From the NCBI GenBank assembly GCA_002366645.1, contig DFBM01000043.1, forward strand, positions 1 to 13,044: a DNA stretch of 13,044 bases. The letters run 5' to 3'. This DNA is from Rhodobacterales bacterium UBA3080. Its GTDB lineage: Bacteria; Pseudomonadota; Alphaproteobacteria; Rhodobacterales; Rhodobacteraceae. The translations under genes and the position numbers were made by a program. Below, piece after piece: positions 1-7,363 of this stretch. Each line of letters starts with the position of its first letter. Within the stretch, counting starts at the first letter, position 1. The notes under the pieces were generated by a model, which had not been told where the DNA came from, ran no database searches, and saw only the letters and a program-made list of their open reading frames with translations.

Positions 1-608
1 CCGCAGAGGTTCCGACCGTTCTGTTTGACGCCAATCTTGACGACATTGGCGAGGCTTTCTTTGGTTCTGACAATGATCAGAGCATTGGGCTGATCGTTGA
101 TTACCTTTGCCGGACAGGGGAGCCTCCGGCGTTTTTTGAGATGAAAACACCGATCAACCCGAATGCCTATAAAAGACGGGCTGCGTATATTGCAGCGATG
201 GAGCGGCTGGACCTTACCCCGCATCTCATTCAAGTCGAAGGCGAGGGCTGGGATTTCGAGGAAATCGGCTTTCGCGAGGGTTCCCGCATTCTTTCAGAAC
301 GGCAGCTACCGACGAATACCATTCTTTGCTCAAACGACCGGCTTGCGATCGGCCTCTTGTCGGCTGCTTACGAAAGCGGGCTAAGGGTCGGTCTTGGGGT
401 TGGTAGTGCGCTTCGGGTTGCTGGTCACGATGACCATCCTTTCTCGCGGTTTACTTGTCCGACCCTGACCACGATTTCACAGGATTACGAATCGATTGCT
501 GCCAGAAGCGTCGAAACGATTCTGGCCCTGATTGAGTCGGGCAAGCGGGCAGAAAACCGAGAGGTCACACTATTTGATGGTCGACTCGTCATGAGAGGCT
601 CTGCGTAA
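1..608 (+). CDS. LacI-family transcriptional regulator, C-terminal part (5' end outside window)
   Basis: The reading frame is open from base 3 to the TAA at 606-608, giving about 201 residues of the periplasmic-binding-protein-like effector domain of a LacI/PurR regulator. Visible family features are the subdomain strand VPTVLFD near the start, FEMKTP followed by a helix with RR.AYIAAM, the CSNDRLAIGLL segment, the RVAGHDDHPFSRF segment, and the closing PTLTTISQDYESIAARSVETIL helix. The N-terminal helix-turn-helix lies off the left edge. The gene is immediately upstream of, and codirectional with, the polyol transport operon. A perfect palindrome of LacI type lies in the gap at 640-657. The inferred role is a local repressor relieved by a hexitol or its oxidation product. 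The family call is firm; the effector is not readable from the sequence. Confidence 0.9.
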   Translation, partial: AEVPTVLFDANLDDIGEAFFGSDNDQSIGLIVDYLCRTGEPPAFFEMKTPINPNAYKRRAAYIAAMERLDLTPHLIQVEGEGWDFEEIGFREGSRILSERQLPTNTILCSNDRLAIGLLSAAYESGLRVGLGVGSALRVAGHDDHPFSRFTCPTLTTISQDYESIAARSVETILALIESGKRAENREVTLFDGRLVMRGSA

Positions 609-639
609 CTATCTGAATTAATGTTGTATTTCATATCTA

Positions 640-657
640 ATTTTACGCGCGTAAAAT
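640..657. promoter_or_regulatory. Perfect 18-bp palindromic operator, LacI type
   Basis: The sequence ATTTTACGCGCGTAAAAT is its own reverse complement, with a central CG step as in LacI/PurR-family operators. It lies between the LacI-family gene and smoE, ending 5 bp upstream of the putative -35 box at 663-668. Binding by the adjacent regulator is an inference from position and symmetry. Confidence 0.75.
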
Positions 658-662
658 AAAAA

Positions 663-691
663 TTGACCTCGAGTAGTGCTTGTCATTAATG
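663..691 (+). promoter_or_regulatory. Putative sigma70 promoter of the polyol operon
   Basis: A TTGACC hexamer at 663-668 matches the -35 consensus in five of six positions. ATTAAT at 685-690, after a 16-bp spacer, is a fair -10 (four of six). It sits directly downstream of the 18-bp palindrome and about 35 bp ahead of the smoE start, whose GGGAGGA ribosome-binding site is at 714-720. The -35 is persuasive; the exact -10 is uncertain. Confidence 0.5.
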
Positions 692-726
692 TTGTAGGGC
701 ATCATCCAATCTAGGGAGGAACCAGG

Positions 727-2010
727 ATGTATCTCAAGAAAACACTTTGTGCGGCTAGCGCCATTGCCATGATGGCAGGTGCAGCGCACGCGGCTGACTC
801 GCTCACGATCGCGATCGTGAACAACGGCCACATGATCAACATGCAGACTGTCGCAGAAGCCTACACCGCAGAAACCGGTGTTGAGCTGAACTGGGTATCG
901 CTAGAAGAAGGCGTTTTGCGCGAACAGGTCACTTCGGATACCGCAACCGGCGGCGGTCAGTATGACATAATCAACATCGGTATGCAGGAAGCGCCTATCT
1001 GGGGTGCAGCAGGCTGGATCGAGCCGTTGAACTTCGGTGCAGACTACGATGTAGACGACATTCTACCGGCAATGCGCGGTGGCTTGTCCCACGAGGGTAC
1101 ACTTTACGCGGCGCCGTTCTACGGTGAATCGTCGATGGTTATGTATCGTAAGGACTTGACCGACGCTGCTGGCGTAACTGTTCGTGACAACGACAGCTGG
1201 GCCAACATCAAAGGTGCTGCTGCTGCGATGCACGACCCTGACAATGGCGTTTACGGTGCATGTCTGCGCGGTAAGCCGGGTTGGGGCGACAACATAGCGT
1301 TCATTACAACTGTTGTGAACTCTTTCGGTGGTGCATGGTTTGACGCTGACATGCGTCCTACACTTGACTCCGCCGCTTGGAACGAAGCTATCAACTTCTA
1401 TGTTGATCTTCTCGGTAACTACGGACCTCCGGGTTCGGAAGGTAACTCGTTCAACGAAATCCTTGCGCTTTACAACGAGGGCAAGTGTGGCATGTGGATC
1501 GACGCGACTATCGCGGCATCGTTCCTGACAGTTGACGGTGTTGCTTACGCTCAGTCACCAAACGCCGGTAACCCGGTTGGTGCAAACTGGCTGTGGGCAT
1601 GGGCAATGGCTATTCCAGCAGGTTCGCCTAACGCCGAAGCCGCTTCTGACTTCATCGAATGGGCAACTTCGAAAGAGTACGTCCAAGCCGTTGGTAACCA
1701 CCCTGAATTTGGTTGGGGTTCTGTTCCAACAGGTCAGCGCGCATCGACATACGCGATCCCTGAATTCCAGGCAGCAGCAGGCTTTGCAGCAGCGGAACTC
1801 GCAGCGATCGAAAGCGCAGCACCTGCAGCAACCGATCTGAAGCCTTACGTTGGTGTTCAGTTCGCGGCTATCCCGGAATTCCCGGAAGTAGGTTCGGCCG
1901 TTGCTCAGGAAATGGCAGCAGCCCTATCCGGAGCCAAGTCGGTTGAAGAAGCTTTGGCCGCATCGCAGGACGCAGCGGATGCGATCATGCGTGAAGCTGG
2001 CTACTACTAA
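727..2010 (+). CDS. smoE: Polyol (sorbitol/mannitol) ABC transporter substrate-binding protein
   Basis: This is a family 1 extracellular solute-binding protein of 427 residues, close to the size of R. sphaeroides SmoE. It would capture hexitols in the periplasm and deliver them to the SmoFG permease. A Sec signal peptide is clear: MYLKK, a hydrophobic stretch at residues 6-20, and an AHA|AD cleavage site after residue 22. The mature protein shows the family pattern, with an early VEAYTAETGVE-like helix (residues 42-52), GQYDIINIG (about 77-85), and a late aromatic-rich segment. A strong GGGAGGA ribosome-binding site at 714-720 supports ATG 727. It is the first gene of the operon and is followed by hairpins, suggesting it is made in excess over the membrane subunits. 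Substrate assignment rests on the two polyol dehydrogenases downstream. Confidence 0.92.
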   Translation: MYLKKTLCAASAIAMMAGAAHAADSLTIAIVNNGHMINMQTVAEAYTAETGVELNWVSLEEGVLREQVTSDTATGGGQYDIINIGMQEAPIWGAAGWIEPLNFGADYDVDDILPAMRGGLSHEGTLYAAPFYGESSMVMYRKDLTDAAGVTVRDNDSWANIKGAAAAMHDPDNGVYGACLRGKPGWGDNIAFITTVVNSFGGAWFDADMRPTLDSAAWNEAINFYVDLLGNYGPPGSEGNSFNEILALYNEGKCGMWIDATIAASFLTVDGVAYAQSPNAGNPVGANWLWAWAMAIPAGSPNAEAASDFIEWATSKEYVQAVGNHPEFGWGSVPTGQRASTYAIPEFQAAAGFAAAELAAIESAAPAATDLKPYVGVQFAAIPEFPEVGSAVAQEMAAALSGAKSVEEALAASQDAADAIMREAGYY

Positions 2011-2020
2011 GCTGGTTAAA

Positions 2021-2059
2021 CCAAGTTAGTGCACTATTGAGGGCCAGTAGTGTACTTGG
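2021..2059 (+). repeat. Imperfect hairpin just after smoE
   Basis: CCAAGT (2021-2026) pairs with ACTTGG (2054-2059), and inside it CACTA (2032-2036) pairs with TAGTG (2048-2052), leaving an internal loop. It begins 10 nt after the smoE stop and directly precedes the GC-rich hairpin at 2062-2087. It may act as a 3' mRNA-stabilising structure. Confidence 0.45.
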
Positions 2060-2061
2060 GA

Positions 2062-2095
2062 GGGGGCCCGGTTTCGATCGGGCCCTCACTCTTTA
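2062..2095 (+). terminator. GC-rich terminator-like hairpin between smoE and smoF
   Basis: GGGGGCCCG (2062-2070) pairs with CGGGCCCTC (2079-2087), a 9-bp stem with one G-U pair and an 8-nt loop. The U-tract is weak (ACTCTTTAAAA). Placed between the binding-protein gene and the permease genes, it fits a leaky terminator or 3' stabiliser that gives smoE transcript excess, as is common in binding-protein ABC operons. The rest of the gap (2096-2208) holds two further small stems, GTCGCT 2104-2109 with AGCGAC 2129-2134, and CAAGG 2172-2176 with CCTTG 2188-2192, the latter ending just before the smoF ribosome-binding site. Confidence 0.6.
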
Positions 2096-2208
2096 AAAGA
2101 TCAGTCGCTTGTATTGTTAAAGTAACCCAGCGACACTCAACATTCGAACTTTGTACCATCAACGTCATGAGCAAGGCTAAATAGTCACCTTGTCGGGAGG
2201 ATAAACTT

Positions 2209-3147
2209 ATGTCTGACAGAAAGCTTCCTCGGCTTCTTCAAACACCAGCGGTTTTGTTGCTATTGGTTTGGATGCTGATCCCACTTGGGATAACCTTATA
2301 CTTCTCGTTCATCCGTTATGTGTTGAACAGCCTGCGCCACCCTGAATGGACGTCTCCAAGTCTCAGCAACTGGCGCGGTTTTGGCAACTACCAGTTCGTT
2401 TTGAACTCCAAAGATTTCTTGCTCGCGATACAAAACAGTCTTTTCATCGTTTGCAGCATCCTTTTTCTTACCGTTATTTTGGGCGTGCTGATAGCCGTTC
2501 TGATTAACAAATCCTTTCCGGGACAGGGGATCGTCCGAGTTCTTCTGATCTCGCCCTTCTTCGTTATGCCTGCAGTTAATGCGGTACTTTGGATCAACAT
2601 GATCCTAGACCCGGTACTTGGGCTTCAAGGGATCGCAGTGGGGGGCATCAACGATATCCTCGACGGCATGCGAACCATGCCAGTACTTGGCGGTTTCTTC
2701 TCGCTATGGCCAGAGTTCGAACCGATTTCTTTCCGTGCCACACAGACATCGGCTATTGCTGTAATCATGATGGTTACATGGCAGTGGACACCCTTCGCGG
2801 TTCTTATCTTCATGACCTCGCTTCAATCCGAGGATCAACAGCAAAAAGAAGCTGCCACTCTGGATGGCGCGGGAACATGGTCGCAGTTTCGCTTCCTGAC
2901 TCTACCACATCTGGGCCGCCCGATTGCAATTGTGGTCATGATCCAGGCGATCTTCCACCTGTCGCTGTATGCCGAAATCGAAATCGTTAGCCGGGGCAAC
3001 GGTAATAAAAACCTGCCCTACCTGATCGGTGAATTTGCCAACAACAACATTGGTGCGGCAAGCGCCACCGGCATCTTCGCAGTAATTCTCGCCAACATCG
3101 TAGCTATTTTCCTGCTGCGCATGGTTGGCAAGACTTTGATGGAATAG
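2209..3147 (+). CDS. smoF: Polyol ABC transporter permease, MalF-like
   Basis: This is a binding-protein-dependent transport permease of 312 residues in the inner membrane. Six hydrophobic segments are visible at roughly residues 13-36, 76-100, 108-132, 182-206, 236-256 and 285-305. The cytoplasmic EAA loop that docks on the ATPase is at about 214-234 (EAATLDGAG...LTLP), with the expected Glu, Ala, Asp-Gly and Pro. A GGGAGGA ribosome-binding site at 2195-2201 supports ATG 2209. It is separated from smoE by a 198-bp gap with hairpins and from smoG by only 12 bp. It would form a heterodimer with SmoG. Assignment to polyols comes from operon context. Confidence 0.92.
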   Translation: MSDRKLPRLLQTPAVLLLLVWMLIPLGITLYFSFIRYVLNSLRHPEWTSPSLSNWRGFGNYQFVLNSKDFLLAIQNSLFIVCSILFLTVILGVLIAVLINKSFPGQGIVRVLLISPFFVMPAVNAVLWINMILDPVLGLQGIAVGGINDILDGMRTMPVLGGFFSLWPEFEPISFRATQTSAIAVIMMVTWQWTPFAVLIFMTSLQSEDQQQKEAATLDGAGTWSQFRFLTLPHLGRPIAIVVMIQAIFHLSLYAEIEIVSRGNGNKNLPYLIGEFANNNIGAASATGIFAVILANIVAIFLLRMVGKTLME

Positions 3148-3159
3148 GAGGAAATACCC

Positions 3160-3993
3160 ATGGCAATTGTAGCACAATCCTCGAAATTCGGAACATACGG
3201 TCGACCAGTATTGGCCTGGGCTGTTGGACTGCTCTTCTTCTTTCCAATCTTTTGGATGGTTTTGACGAGCTTCAAAACCGACGCCGACGCGGTGAAACCG
3301 GAATTCCTGTTCTTCTTCACTCCGACGCTCGAAAACTATCTAAACATGACAGAGAATTACGACTATTGGCGCTTTGCCCGTAATTCTGTCATCTCGGCTG
3401 TTTCGGCGACGGTATTTACGCTTTTCGTCAGCGTTCCTGCTGCCTATGCGATGGCGTTCAACCCAAGTCGTGCGACCAAAGACGTTCTAATGTGGATGTT
3501 GTCGACCAAGATGCTGCCGGCAGCGGCGGTGCTTTATCCGATGATCTTTCTTGCCAAAGGCATTGGGCTTTATGACACGCATATCCTGATAATCACCGTG
3601 TTGAGCCTGATCAATCTTCCAATCGCAATATGGATGCTTTTCACCTACTTCAAGGAAATCCCGAAGGATATTATCGAAGCGGGCAAAATGGACGGTGTTA
3701 ACACCTGGGGAGAGATCAAAGAGATCCTAATTCCGCTGGCTTGGGGTGGCATCGCATCAACCGCACTTCTGGTCTTCATCTTTTGCTGGAACGAAGCTTA
3801 CTGGACTGTCCGTCTCACTACCATCGACGCGGCAACACTATCCAAACTCATCGAAGGCAACCGTGCACCAGAGGGGCTCTTCTTTGGTCGTCTGTCGGCT
3901 GTATCAACAGCAGCGGTTGGACCTGTCGTCGTATTGGGATGGTTCTGTCAAAAACAATTGGTCCAAGGTTTGACCTTTGGCGCTGTGAAATAA
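3160..3993 (+). CDS. smoG: Polyol ABC transporter permease, MalG-like
   Basis: This is the second permease of the hexitol importer, 277 residues, typical for MalG-like subunits. Hydrophobic segments lie at about residues 16-37, 75-98, 110-132, 141-163, 198-215 and 243-262. The EAA loop is at about 173-192 (EAGKMDGVN...ILIP). The TAGGAGGA ribosome-binding site overlaps the smoF stop codon, and ATG 3160 follows at good spacing, indicating translational coupling. It is followed after 9 bp by smoK. It is expected to pair with SmoF to form the membrane channel. Confidence 0.92.
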   Translation: MAIVAQSSKFGTYGRPVLAWAVGLLFFFPIFWMVLTSFKTDADAVKPEFLFFFTPTLENYLNMTENYDYWRFARNSVISAVSATVFTLFVSVPAAYAMAFNPSRATKDVLMWMLSTKMLPAAAVLYPMIFLAKGIGLYDTHILIITVLSLINLPIAIWMLFTYFKEIPKDIIEAGKMDGVNTWGEIKEILIPLAWGGIASTALLVFIFCWNEAYWTVRLTTIDAATLSKLIEGNRAPEGLFFGRLSAVSTAAVGPVVVLGWFCQKQLVQGLTFGAVK

Positions 3994-4002
3994 GGAAATA
4001 TC

Positions 4003-5007
4003 ATGGGACGTATCGTATTAGACAAAGTTACCAAGAGCTTCGGCGAAACACAGGTCATTCCACCCTTGGATCTGACTATAGAAAACGGAGAGTTTACGGT
4101 GTTCGTTGGCCCCTCGGGTTGTGGTAAATCCACTCTACTGCGAATGATCGCGGGCCTTGAGGACCTCACTTCCGGCAACATCTTGATTGACGGAGAGGAT
4201 GCAACGGAGGTTCCGCCCTCGAAGCGGGGTTTGGCTATGGTTTTCCAATCATACGCACTTTATCCGCATATGACCGTTCGCAAGAATATTGGTTTCCCGC
4301 TTCGAATGGAAAAAATGAGTCAGGCAGAAATCGACGAGCGGGTTGAGGCAGCCGCCAAGTCTCTAAATCTGGTGGACTATCTGGACCGTAAACCGGGGCA
4401 GCTATCGGGTGGTCAGCGCCAGCGCGTTGCTATTGGCCGTGCCATCGTTCGCGACCCGTCAGCTTTCCTTTTCGACGAGCCTTTGTCGAATCTCGATGCT
4501 GCGCTGCGTGTAGGCATGCGACTCGAGATCAGCGAGATGCACGAACGGATGCAAACCACGATGATCTACGTGACGCACGATCAGGTCGAAGCCATGACCA
4601 TGGCCGACAGGATTGTGGTGTTGCAAGCCGGCGTGATCGAACAGGTCGGCACACCGTTGGAGCTTTATCACAAGCCCCAAAATGTGTTTGTGGCAGGATT
4701 TATTGGTTCGCCAAAGATGAACATCTTTTCTGGCCCGGAGGCAGAGAAGCATGGCGCGGCTACGATTGGTATTCGCCCCGAACACACTGATGTCAGCATG
4801 AGCGAAGGAACTTGGAAAGGTACTGTGGGCGTTGCCGAGCATCTCGGGTCTGATACGTTCATCCATGTGCACAACACAGGTCTTGCTGACATGATCACGG
4901 TTCGTATCTCCGGCGACATTTCGGTCAAACATGGCGATACAATCTATTTGACGCCACAGGCCGAGCAAATTCATAAGTTTGATGCGCAGGGGCTGCGGAT
5001 CGAATGA
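4003..5007 (+). CDS. smoK: Polyol ABC transporter ATP-binding protein, MalK/UgpC type
   Basis: This is the ATPase that powers the SmoEFG importer, 334 residues. In order it shows Walker A GPSGCGKST (residues 36-44), the Q-loop glutamine at 82, the ABC signature LSGGQ (134-138), Walker B FLFDE (155-159) followed by the D-loop SNLDA, and the switch histidine at 192 (VTHDQ). The C-terminal part from about residue 235 is the MOI/TOBE regulatory domain, including IRPEH. All catalytic residues are present. The ribosome-binding site AAGGAAA lies just before ATG 4003. The stop codon overlaps the smoS start in an ATGA junction. Confidence 0.95.
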   Translation: MGRIVLDKVTKSFGETQVIPPLDLTIENGEFTVFVGPSGCGKSTLLRMIAGLEDLTSGNILIDGEDATEVPPSKRGLAMVFQSYALYPHMTVRKNIGFPLRMEKMSQAEIDERVEAAAKSLNLVDYLDRKPGQLSGGQRQRVAIGRAIVRDPSAFLFDEPLSNLDAALRVGMRLEISEMHERMQTTMIYVTHDQVEAMTMADRIVVLQAGVIEQVGTPLELYHKPQNVFVAGFIGSPKMNIFSGPEAEKHGAATIGIRPEHTDVSMSEGTWKGTVGVAEHLGSDTFIHVHNTGLADMITVRISGDISVKHGDTIYLTPQAEQIHKFDAQGLRIE

Positions 5008-5777
5008 AACGACTAAATGGTAAATCCGCATTAATTACGGGAGCCGCCCGAGGCATCGGGTTGGCATTCGCCGAGGCTTATGTGGCCGAAGGCGCGCGGG
5101 TTGCCATCGCCGATATAAACATTAAACGCGCCCGTGAAGCGGTTGAAAATATTGGCAACGCTGCGATAGCGATCGAACTGGACGTTACCAATCGGGACAG
5201 CATTGACCGCGCCGTTAGCGAAACCATTGATAACCTTGGCTCAATCGACATTCTGATAAATAACGCGGCCTTGTTTACCGCCGCGCCGATCACTGAAATA
5301 ACCAAAGAAGACTATCGCCGAGCGTTTGACACCAATGTCTCGGGAACTCTGTTCACTATGCAAGCTGTCGCTGAACACATGATCGACCAGAATATCCGCG
5401 GCAAGATCATCAATATGGCTAGTCAGGCGGGCCGGCGTGGCGAAGCGCTGGTTGCGGTTTACTGCGCCACCAAGGCCGCGGTTATCAGTCTGACTCAATC
5501 AGCAGGTCTGAACCTGATCCAACACGGCATCAACGTAAACGCCATCGCCCCGGGCGTCGTCGATGGTGAGCATTGGGATGGCGTAGACGCATTCTTCGCC
5601 AAATACGAAGGCAAAGCGTTCGGTCAAAAGAAAAAAGAAGTTGGGGCAGCCGTACCATACGGGCGCATGGCGACACCTCAAGATCTCACTGGAATGGCAG
5701 TCTTTCTGGCCTCGGACGATGCTGGCTACATCGTCGCTCAGACCTACAACGTGGATGGTGGGAACTGGATGAGCTGA
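5004..5777 (+). CDS. smoS: Sorbitol dehydrogenase (SDR family, L-iditol 2-dehydrogenase)
   Basis: This is a classical short-chain dehydrogenase/reductase of 257 residues, one more than the structurally known R. sphaeroides enzyme. It would oxidise D-sorbitol to D-fructose with NAD+ in the cytoplasm. Visible motifs are the nucleotide-binding TGAARGIG (residues 12-19), Asp37 at the end of strand beta-2 (indicating NAD preference), NNAA (86-89), Asn111, Ser140 and the catalytic YCATK with Tyr153 and Lys157. The ending, VDGGNWMS, is typical. Its ATG overlaps the smoK stop (ATGA), so it is translationally coupled. Galactitol or iditol could also be substrates; sorbitol is favoured by the operon context. 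Confidence 0.9.
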   Translation: MKRLNGKSALITGAARGIGLAFAEAYVAEGARVAIADINIKRAREAVENIGNAAIAIELDVTNRDSIDRAVSETIDNLGSIDILINNAALFTAAPITEITKEDYRRAFDTNVSGTLFTMQAVAEHMIDQNIRGKIINMASQAGRRGEALVAVYCATKAAVISLTQSAGLNLIQHGINVNAIAPGVVDGEHWDGVDAFFAKYEGKAFGQKKKEVGAAVPYGRMATPQDLTGMAVFLASDDAGYIVAQTYNVDGGNWMS

Positions 5778-5806
5778 TGAATGAACTAAAGCAGGAAAAC
5801 AATTTG

Positions 5807-7273
5807 ATGAAACTCAGCAATGAAACGCTGAATATGTTGCCCGAAGGTGTGACGGGGCCCCTTTATGATCGTTCTCGACTGTCACCTGGAATCGTGCATA
5901 TCGGGCTTGGGAATTTCCACCGCGCCCATCAAGCGTGGTATCTGCACCGCCTCATGCAGCAAGGCAAAGCACTGGACTGGGCTATCATTGGCGCGGGTGT
6001 TCGCCCCTACGATGTTGAAATGCGCGACCGTCTTTTGGCGCAGGATTGCTTGACTACATTGATCGAACTCGATCCGTCAGGGAAATCAGCGGAAGTCGTC
6101 GGTTCCATGATCGACTACATCCCAATTGAGGAAGGCAATCAGGCCCTGATCCGGCAGATGGCTGATCAAGCGATACGTATTGTTTCGCTCACCGTAACGG
6201 AAGGCGGCTACTTTCTGGATCCGGCCACAAAACGCTTTGACCCAACACTCGATGATATTCAGCACGACGCGGCAAACCCCGAAACGCCACGTACAGCTTT
6301 TGGTGCGATCGTCGCAGCGCTTAAGGCTCGGCGTGACACTGGTATCGGCCCTTTCACCTGCCAAAGCTGCGACAACCTTCCAGGAAATGGCGCAATCCTG
6401 CGTGAGGTGGTGGTGTGCTTGGCGAAGCTATCTGATCCAGAACATTCAGGCTGGATCGAAGAAAACGTCAGTTTCCCGAACTCCATGGTCGATTGCATCG
6501 TTCCGGCAACCGGTACGCGCGAGTTGGAACTTGCACAGGAGATTGGCATCGACGACGCGGCACCGGTGACACATGAATACTTTCGCCAATGGGTAATCGA
6601 GGATGATTTCTGTGCTGGTCGCCCACCATTGGAAGAGGTTGGTGTCACGGTTTCTGACAAAGTACATGACTTCGAGGCGATGAAATTGCGCATCCTGAAC
6701 GGCGGCCATCAGGTAATTGCGGGTCCAGCGGAGATCCTTGGTCTGACCACCATAGCCGAAACGATGCAGCACCCCTTAATCAAAGGGTTGTTTCGCAAGG
6801 TCGCCCTCGACGAAATGGCGCCACTTATCCACACTGTCCCTGGAATGACGACCGAGACCTATGTCGACCTTATCGAAGCTCGATTTTCCAATCCCGCAAT
6901 CGTTGATACCGTTCGCCGTGTTGCGTTTGACGGTTCCAGTCGACACACTGGTGCTGTGCTCCCGATTATTCGCGATGCAATTGCCGCCGATACGCCGATT
7001 GAAGGGCTTGCCTTGTCGCAGGCGATCTGGGCACGGATGTGCGCAGGAACGCGCGAAGACGGCAGCGAAATCGCCCCCAATGATCCGGTCTGGGATGATC
7101 TGGTTGCAGCAGCCAAAGCGGCGAAAGACGATCCGCAAATCTGGCTGGAACAGCGGCACTTTTACGGTGAGATTGCCGATGACACCAGATTCCGCGATGC
7201 ATTTACCCGATTGTTGATGGCGCTATACGCTGATGGAACGGAAGCCACACTTGCCGCCTATGTTAATGATTAA
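5807..7273 (+). CDS. mtlK: Mannitol 2-dehydrogenase (polyol-specific long-chain dehydrogenase)
   Basis: This NAD-dependent enzyme would convert D-mannitol to D-fructose. From ATG 5807 it has 488 residues, normal for the family. The N-terminal Rossmann part has GIVHIGLGNFHRAHQ (residues 28-42). Other family blocks are TVTEGGY (129-135), SCDNLPGNG (187-195) and FPNSMVDCIVPAT (223-235). The catalytic KxxxxNxxH pattern is KLRILNGGH (Lys293, Asn298, His301). An in-frame ATG at 5777 overlaps the smoS stop, but 5807 is preferred. It is preceded by AGGA at 5793-5796, and the product then begins MKLSNETL, as family members do. The open frame continues further upstream but there only runs through smoS in another frame. 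Confidence 0.93.
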   Translation: MKLSNETLNMLPEGVTGPLYDRSRLSPGIVHIGLGNFHRAHQAWYLHRLMQQGKALDWAIIGAGVRPYDVEMRDRLLAQDCLTTLIELDPSGKSAEVVGSMIDYIPIEEGNQALIRQMADQAIRIVSLTVTEGGYFLDPATKRFDPTLDDIQHDAANPETPRTAFGAIVAALKARRDTGIGPFTCQSCDNLPGNGAILREVVVCLAKLSDPEHSGWIEENVSFPNSMVDCIVPATGTRELELAQEIGIDDAAPVTHEYFRQWVIEDDFCAGRPPLEEVGVTVSDKVHDFEAMKLRILNGGHQVIAGPAEILGLTTIAETMQHPLIKGLFRKVALDEMAPLIHTVPGMTTETYVDLIEARFSNPAIVDTVRRVAFDGSSRHTGAVLPIIRDAIAADTPIEGLALSQAIWARMCAGTREDGSEIAPNDPVWDDLVAAAKAAKDDPQIWLEQRHFYGEIADDTRFRDAFTRLLMALYADGTEATLAAYVND

Positions 7274-7363
7274 CCCATGACAATTTCGGATTAAATCCTG
7301 CCATTCGCCCGGTACAATGATACTGTGCCGTCGAGTTACTACACCAAAGAAAGAGATATCCCG

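Larger units (their letters stand above)
617..696 (+). repeat. Pair of exact 12-bp direct repeats flanking the operator and -35 box
   Basis: ATTAATGTTGTA occurs at 617-628 and again at 685-696, 68 bp apart, on either side of the palindrome and the -35 box. The downstream copy overlaps the putative -10. They could be a second regulator's site, a duplicated -10 region, or chance in an AT-rich gap. Confidence 0.55.

Noticed and set aside
4459..5031. 190-codon - strand open frame over smoK
   Set aside because: Antisense to a complete ABC ATPase with all motifs; His/Arg-rich, no domain.
5573..5806. Upstream extension of mtlK to give a 566-residue protein
   Set aside because: This part overlaps smoS in another frame, is Arg/Trp-rich and unlike any dehydrogenase. 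The family N-terminus matches the product from ATG 5807.
5777..5806. ATG 5777 as the mtlK start (TGATG overlap with the smoS stop)
   Set aside because: Possible through coupling, but the ten extra residues are not family-like and ATG 5807 has AGGA ten bases upstream.
7325..7363. GTG start for the fructokinase
   Set aside because: No ribosome-binding site lies ahead of it and the extra 13 residues are not family-like. MILCCGEALIDM is the usual N-terminus.
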